Shown: positions 32,469 to 35,044 of the stretch, in pieces
How positions within the stretch are numbered: the stretch's first letter is position 1
How the letters are laid out: every line of letters begins with the position of its first letter
NCBI RefSeq assembly: GCF_003610785.1
Contig: NZ_RAQQ01000035.1
Location: 1 to 35,044, forward strand
Length of the DNA: 35,044 nt
Origin: Micromonospora globbae
GTDB taxonomy: Bacteria > Actinomycetota > Actinomycetes > Mycobacteriales > Micromonosporaceae
Direction of reading: 5' to 3'
Translations under genes and position numbers: made by a program
Notes under the pieces: model-generated
What the model saw: only the letters and a program-made list of their open reading frames with translations
What the model was told of the DNA's origin: nothing
Database searches by the model: none

Positions 32469-33185
32469 TCAGGTCGCCCGCTCGGCGACGAACACGAACT
32501 CCCGGCCCGGACGGTCCGGCGCGTCCCGCACGTCCAGGACCCGGTAGCCGGCGGTGGCCAGGCTCGACTCGATCTCGTCGCGGCTCCGGAACCGGAGGGT
32601 CGAGTCCGACGTGACGACCGCGCCGTCGGCCAGGAACCGGTAGGTGTGCCGGAAGGAGACGAACGGGAGGCGGACGTCGCGCACCTCCAGGCACCGTTCC
32701 ACCTCCCCGCTTCCCGGCACGTGGCGGGTGACCGGCTCGCCGTCGGCGGCCCACTCCTCCCAGGCGCGGCGATCCGGCCGCCGGGTCTCGAAGACGAGAC
32801 GGCCGTTGGGGCGCAGCGCCCGGTGGACGGCCCGGAGGGCCCGCGCCCAGTCGTCGTCGCCGAGGAAGACCTGCGCCACGTTCCCGGTCATCGTCGCCAG
32901 GTCCGCGCCGAGGTCCGGCACCGCGCCGACGTCGCCGTGGACCCACCGGACCCGCCCGGCCGGATCCTTCGCCCTCGCCACGTCCAGTGACGCCGCGGCC
33001 GGGTCGACGCCCACGACGGTACGGCCGGTCGCCGCGAGCAGGACCGCCAGCGAACCGGTCCCGCACCCGACGTCGAGCACCACACGGGCGGCCATCTCGT
33101 CGGCGAGCGCCACGTACGCGGCGAGGTCGTCGCGCTCGCCGTCGAAGGCGTCGTAGACACGTGCGAGACGGGGGTGGGCGAACAT
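32469..33185 (-). CDS. Class I SAM-dependent methyltransferase
   Basis: About 238 residues with motif I VVLDVGCGTGSLAVLL, the acidic VVGVDPAAASLDVARAK, WVHGDVGAVP, the TMTGNVAQVFL post-motif and RLVFETRRPDRRAWEEW. The C-terminal RHTYRFLADGAVVTSDSTLRFRS strands complete the fold. It belongs to a common actinobacterial family of unknown substrate. The ATG at 33185 (MFAHPRLARVYDAFDG) is preferred since homologues usually open there; starts at 33209 and 33236 are possible, the latter reaching into an AT-rich promoter-like patch at 33216-33240. It is divergent from the small gene at 33325. Family certain, start uncertain. Confidence 0.82.
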   Translation of the reverse strand: MFAHPRLARVYDAFDGERDDLAAYVALADEMAARVVLDVGCGTGSLAVLLAATGRTVVGVDPAAASLDVARAKDPAGRVRWVHGDVGAVPDLGADLATMTGNVAQVFLGDDDWARALRAVHRALRPNGRLVFETRRPDRRAWEEWAADGEPVTRHVPGSGEVERCLEVRDVRLPFVSFRHTYRFLADGAVVTSDSTLRFRSRDEIESSLATAGYRVLDVRDAPDRPGREFVFVAERAT

Positions 33186-33268
33186 GGCGTCCGGCCCCGG
33201 CCTCCACACGAGACTCAAATATTCCTCAATTTCCATTCGCGGGAGTCTTCCAGATCAACTGGCCGGCC

Positions 33269-33274
33269 TAGGTT
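33269..33274 (+). promoter_or_regulatory. Candidate -10 element of the small protein-amidase operon
   Basis: TAGGTT fits TANNNT, 51 bases upstream of the ATG at 33325. No clear -35 is seen. Weak. Confidence 0.3.
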
Positions 33275-33324
33275 CGGTTCACCTCGACGGAACACGGCAT
33301 CCACCGCATCACGTGAGGAGCACC

Positions 33325-33627
33325 ATGGCCCCCACTCCGCCCACCGACGCCGAGCTGAACACCCTGATCAGGGCCCGGCTTGCCGCCCTCGGCATCGATC
33401 TCGACCAGCTCCCGCCCGGAACCGCGCCGGACCCGCAGACCGGTTCGCCGGGTCGGGACGCGGTGCTCGCCTCGCTGCGCTCGTTCGTCCGCGGCACCGT
33501 GGCGACGCTGGCCGCGTACCAGTTGCCCACGCCCGGCGTCACCGACCCCGACGTCGCGAGGGCGCTGTCGCAGCAGCGCGTGCCCGTCCTCTACCCCTCG
33601 ATCAGCGCGCAAGGGCGGACGTCATGA
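33325..33627 (+). CDS. Uncharacterised small protein coupled to an amidase
   Basis: A 100-residue protein starting MAPTPPTDAELNTLIRARLA, with Leu-rich helical stretches and a predicted cytoplasmic location: no signal peptide or membrane segment is seen. GTGAGGAG precedes the ATG. Its stop overlaps the amidase start as ATGA (33624-33627), so the two are translationally coupled and probably act together. The repeated Pro segments and the PGVTDPDVARALSQQ motif gave no family I can name. It may be a small partner, chaperone or maturation factor of the amidase. Confidence 0.7.
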   Translation: MAPTPPTDAELNTLIRARLAALGIDLDQLPPGTAPDPQTGSPGRDAVLASLRSFVRGTVATLAAYQLPTPGVTDPDVARALSQQRVPVLYPSISAQGRTS

Positions 33628-34931
33628 CCGGGCAGCCCCTCGACCGTTCCCTCGACCGCCGGGCCTTCCTGGCCCGCGCCGCCGCCCTGGCCACCGCCAC
33701 GGCGGCAGGCGCCGCCGTCGCCCTGCCCCCGGTCGCCACCGCGGCCGGCCCGACCACGGGGGGACGGCGGAAGAACCCACTGGACCACCCCGACGCCTAC
33801 GTGCGGCCCCGGCCGGAGGCGCTCGCCGACCCGACCGAACTCACCATCGCGGAGGCAGGCTGGCTCATCCGGGCCGGCAGGCTCACCCCCGAGCAGCTGG
33901 TCGAGGCGTACCTGGACCGCATCGGCGCGTACGACGGTGTCTACCAGGCGTTCAACCTCGTGCTCACCGACGCCGCCCGCGCGGCGGCCCGCGACGCGGC
34001 CCGCCGGCCGCGGCGGGGCGTCCTGCACGGGATCCCGCTGGCGATCAAGGACAACTACTACACCGAGGGTGTGCGCACCACCGCGAACTCGTTCCTGTTC
34101 GCGGACTTCGTGCCGCCGCACGACGCGACCGCCGTGGCCCGGCTGAAGGCCGGCGGGGCGATCGTCCTCGGCAAGACCCAGATGGGGCCGCTGGCCACCA
34201 CCCGCGCCACCACGCCGGCGGGTGTGGTCACCACGGTGAACGCCTGGGCGCCGACCAACCCCAACACCGACCCGGGCGGCTCGTCCACCGGCACCGCCAC
34301 GGCCGTGGCCGGGCGGATGGCCACCTCCGGCATCGGCACCCAGACCGGCGGCTCGATCACCGCCCCGTCCAACGCCCAGAACCTGACGGGCCTCAAACCG
34401 ACCATGGGCCGGGTGTCGGCGGCCGGCGTCATCCCGCTCACGTACACGCGCGACCATCCGGGCCCGCTGGCCCGCGACGCCAAGGACGCCGCCATCATGC
34501 TCACGGCGATGGCCGGCGGTGACCCCGCGGACCCGCGCAGCGAGGGCCTGCCCGACGTGCCCGACCTGATCGAGGCGGCCACCCCGGTCCGACGGGGCGG
34601 GCGGGTGAGGCTGCGCTGGAACACCCGCGTCGGCGTGCCGCCCACCTTCGCCTCCGGCACCTCGGCGACCGCGCTGGCCCGCCAGGCGTACCTGGCCCAG
34701 CTCGCCGAGATCCCCGGCGTCACGCTGGTGGACGTGCCCCTGCCCGAGGGCTGGAGCCAGCTCACCGGCGGCACCTTCAACAACGTACGCCTCCCGGAGC
34801 GCAGCGAGCCGTTCATGCCCTACCTGCGCACCGACCTGCGCGCCTTCGGGGTGTCGGTGACGAGCTGGTTGCAGGGGGCGTTGATGGGCGGCAACGAGTT
34901 CATCACCGGCCAGCGGGCTAAGAACTCCTAA
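33624..34931 (+). pseudogene. Tat-exported amidase truncated by an insertion sequence
   Basis: The surviving 435 codons encode an amidase-signature hydrolase. A twin-arginine signal peptide (DRRAFLARAAALATATAAGA, residues 11-30) is followed by catalytic Lys-142 in IPLAIKDNYY, the cis-Ser in PGGSSTGTA (Ser-220/221) and nucleophile Ser-244 in GTQTGGSITAPS. The match ends at GNEFITGQRA; the last codons, AAG AAC TCC TAA, belong to the IS end. Intact relatives continue for roughly 80-120 further residues, carrying the last part of the fold, so the product is probably inactive. The start overlaps the small upstream gene (ATGA). The remaining 3' part, if any, would lie beyond the IS, outside the window. 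The substrate was probably an amide or peptide outside the membrane. Confidence 0.8.
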
Positions 34932-34956
34932 CAGAATGATCTGGGCGGAGGTGGAT

Positions 34957-34984
34957 TTGTCCCTCGTGGACGATCAACTACAGT
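34957..34984 (+). promoter_or_regulatory. Transposase promoter inside the IS end
   Basis: TTGTCC (34957-34962) and TACAGT (34979-34984) are spaced by 16 bases and end eight bases before the GTG at 34993. This is one of the best-spaced promoters in the window and places the transposase mRNA start at or near its start codon. Confidence 0.5.
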
Positions 34985-34992
34985 GATCGGCC

Positions 34993-35044
34993 GTGAGGCG
35001 AGGTGAGCAGCCGCCGTGGATCGTCTCGGACGACCTGTGGGCCG
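34993..35044 (+). CDS. IS5-family transposase, N-terminal fragment
   Basis: Only 17 codons are inside the window: VRRGEQPPWIVSDDLWA. The pattern 'RRGE.PPWIV.D.LW' is the start of IS5-family transposases common in actinomycetes, which go on to IEPLLP and a DDE catalytic domain. The GTG at 34993 follows TACAGT without a ribosome site. The gene runs off the window, so integrity cannot be judged. Identification rests on recall of a short stretch. Confidence 0.7.
   Translation, partial: MRRGEQPPWIVSDDLWA

Larger units (their letters stand above)
34921..35044 (+). mobile_element. Left end of an IS5-family insertion sequence
   Basis: The amidase frame is lost at about 34918-34921, where the sequence reads GGGCTAAGAACTCCTAACAG. 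The new sequence carries a promoter and the start of an IS5-type transposase. CTAA (34918-34921) or the TA at 34919-34920 could be the target-site duplication, as IS5-family groups duplicate YTAR, TNA or TA; without the right end the exact junction is not decidable. The terminal inverted repeat probably starts near AGAACTCCTAACAG. Confidence 0.75.

Overview
The window is very GC-rich, densely coded DNA of a filamentous, sporulating actinomycete, most likely a member of the Micromonosporaceae or a close relative. This rests on the third-codon GC bias, frequent GTG starts, genes that look leaderless, and typical families: LacI, ROK, MocR and PadR regulators, a CGNR zinc-finger protein, an F420-type luciferase-like oxidoreductase, a spore-associated-protein homologue and several large secreted enzymes. 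The species assignment is inference. No rRNA, tRNA, CRISPR array or prophage was seen. About 27 protein genes are supported, and no gene-free stretch exceeds 300 bases.

Left part (1-7.1 kb): the tail of a LacI regulator, a leaderless lipoprotein gene, and a divergent pair made of a ROK repressor overlapping an epoxide hydrolase (minus) and a HAD phosphatase (plus). The pair shares a perfect 16-bp-arm inverted repeat that seems to hold both promoters. Next come a MalY/PatB-type C-S lyase, an F420-type oxidoreductase, a CGNR zinc-finger protein and a 54-residue small protein.

Middle-left (7.1-12.2 kb): a 998-residue secreted protein (PA14, beta-propeller, carbohydrate-binding and DUF1080/3-keto-disaccharide hydrolase-like domains), a spore-associated protein A-like secreted protein, and a PadR regulator overlapping a GyrI-like ligand-binding protein, preceded by a perfect 28-bp palindrome.

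Middle (12.2-19.5 kb, minus strand): a coupled operon of FecCD permease, solute-binding lipoprotein, ATPase and SAM methyltransferase. It resembles the cassette proposed to carry F420-0, but with a methyltransferase in place of F420 genes. Upstream lie a multi-membrane-segment histidine kinase without a response regulator and a MocR-type regulator.

Middle-right (19.5-28.9 kb): three secreted M14-family zinc carboxypeptidases, two of them tandem paralogues with a C-terminal amidotransferase-like domain and the third with calcium-loop motifs. They are interspersed with a TspO homologue and a PP2C-like phosphatase. Long perfect hairpins separate the units.

Right end (29.0-35.0 kb): a DNA-binding-only AraC regulator followed by a VOC protein, a UvrA-like tandem ABC ATPase lacking the usual UvrB-binding insert, a SAM methyltransferase, and a small protein translationally coupled to a Tat-exported amidase. 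The amidase reading frame is cut near 34920 by the left end of an IS5-type insertion sequence whose transposase runs off the window.
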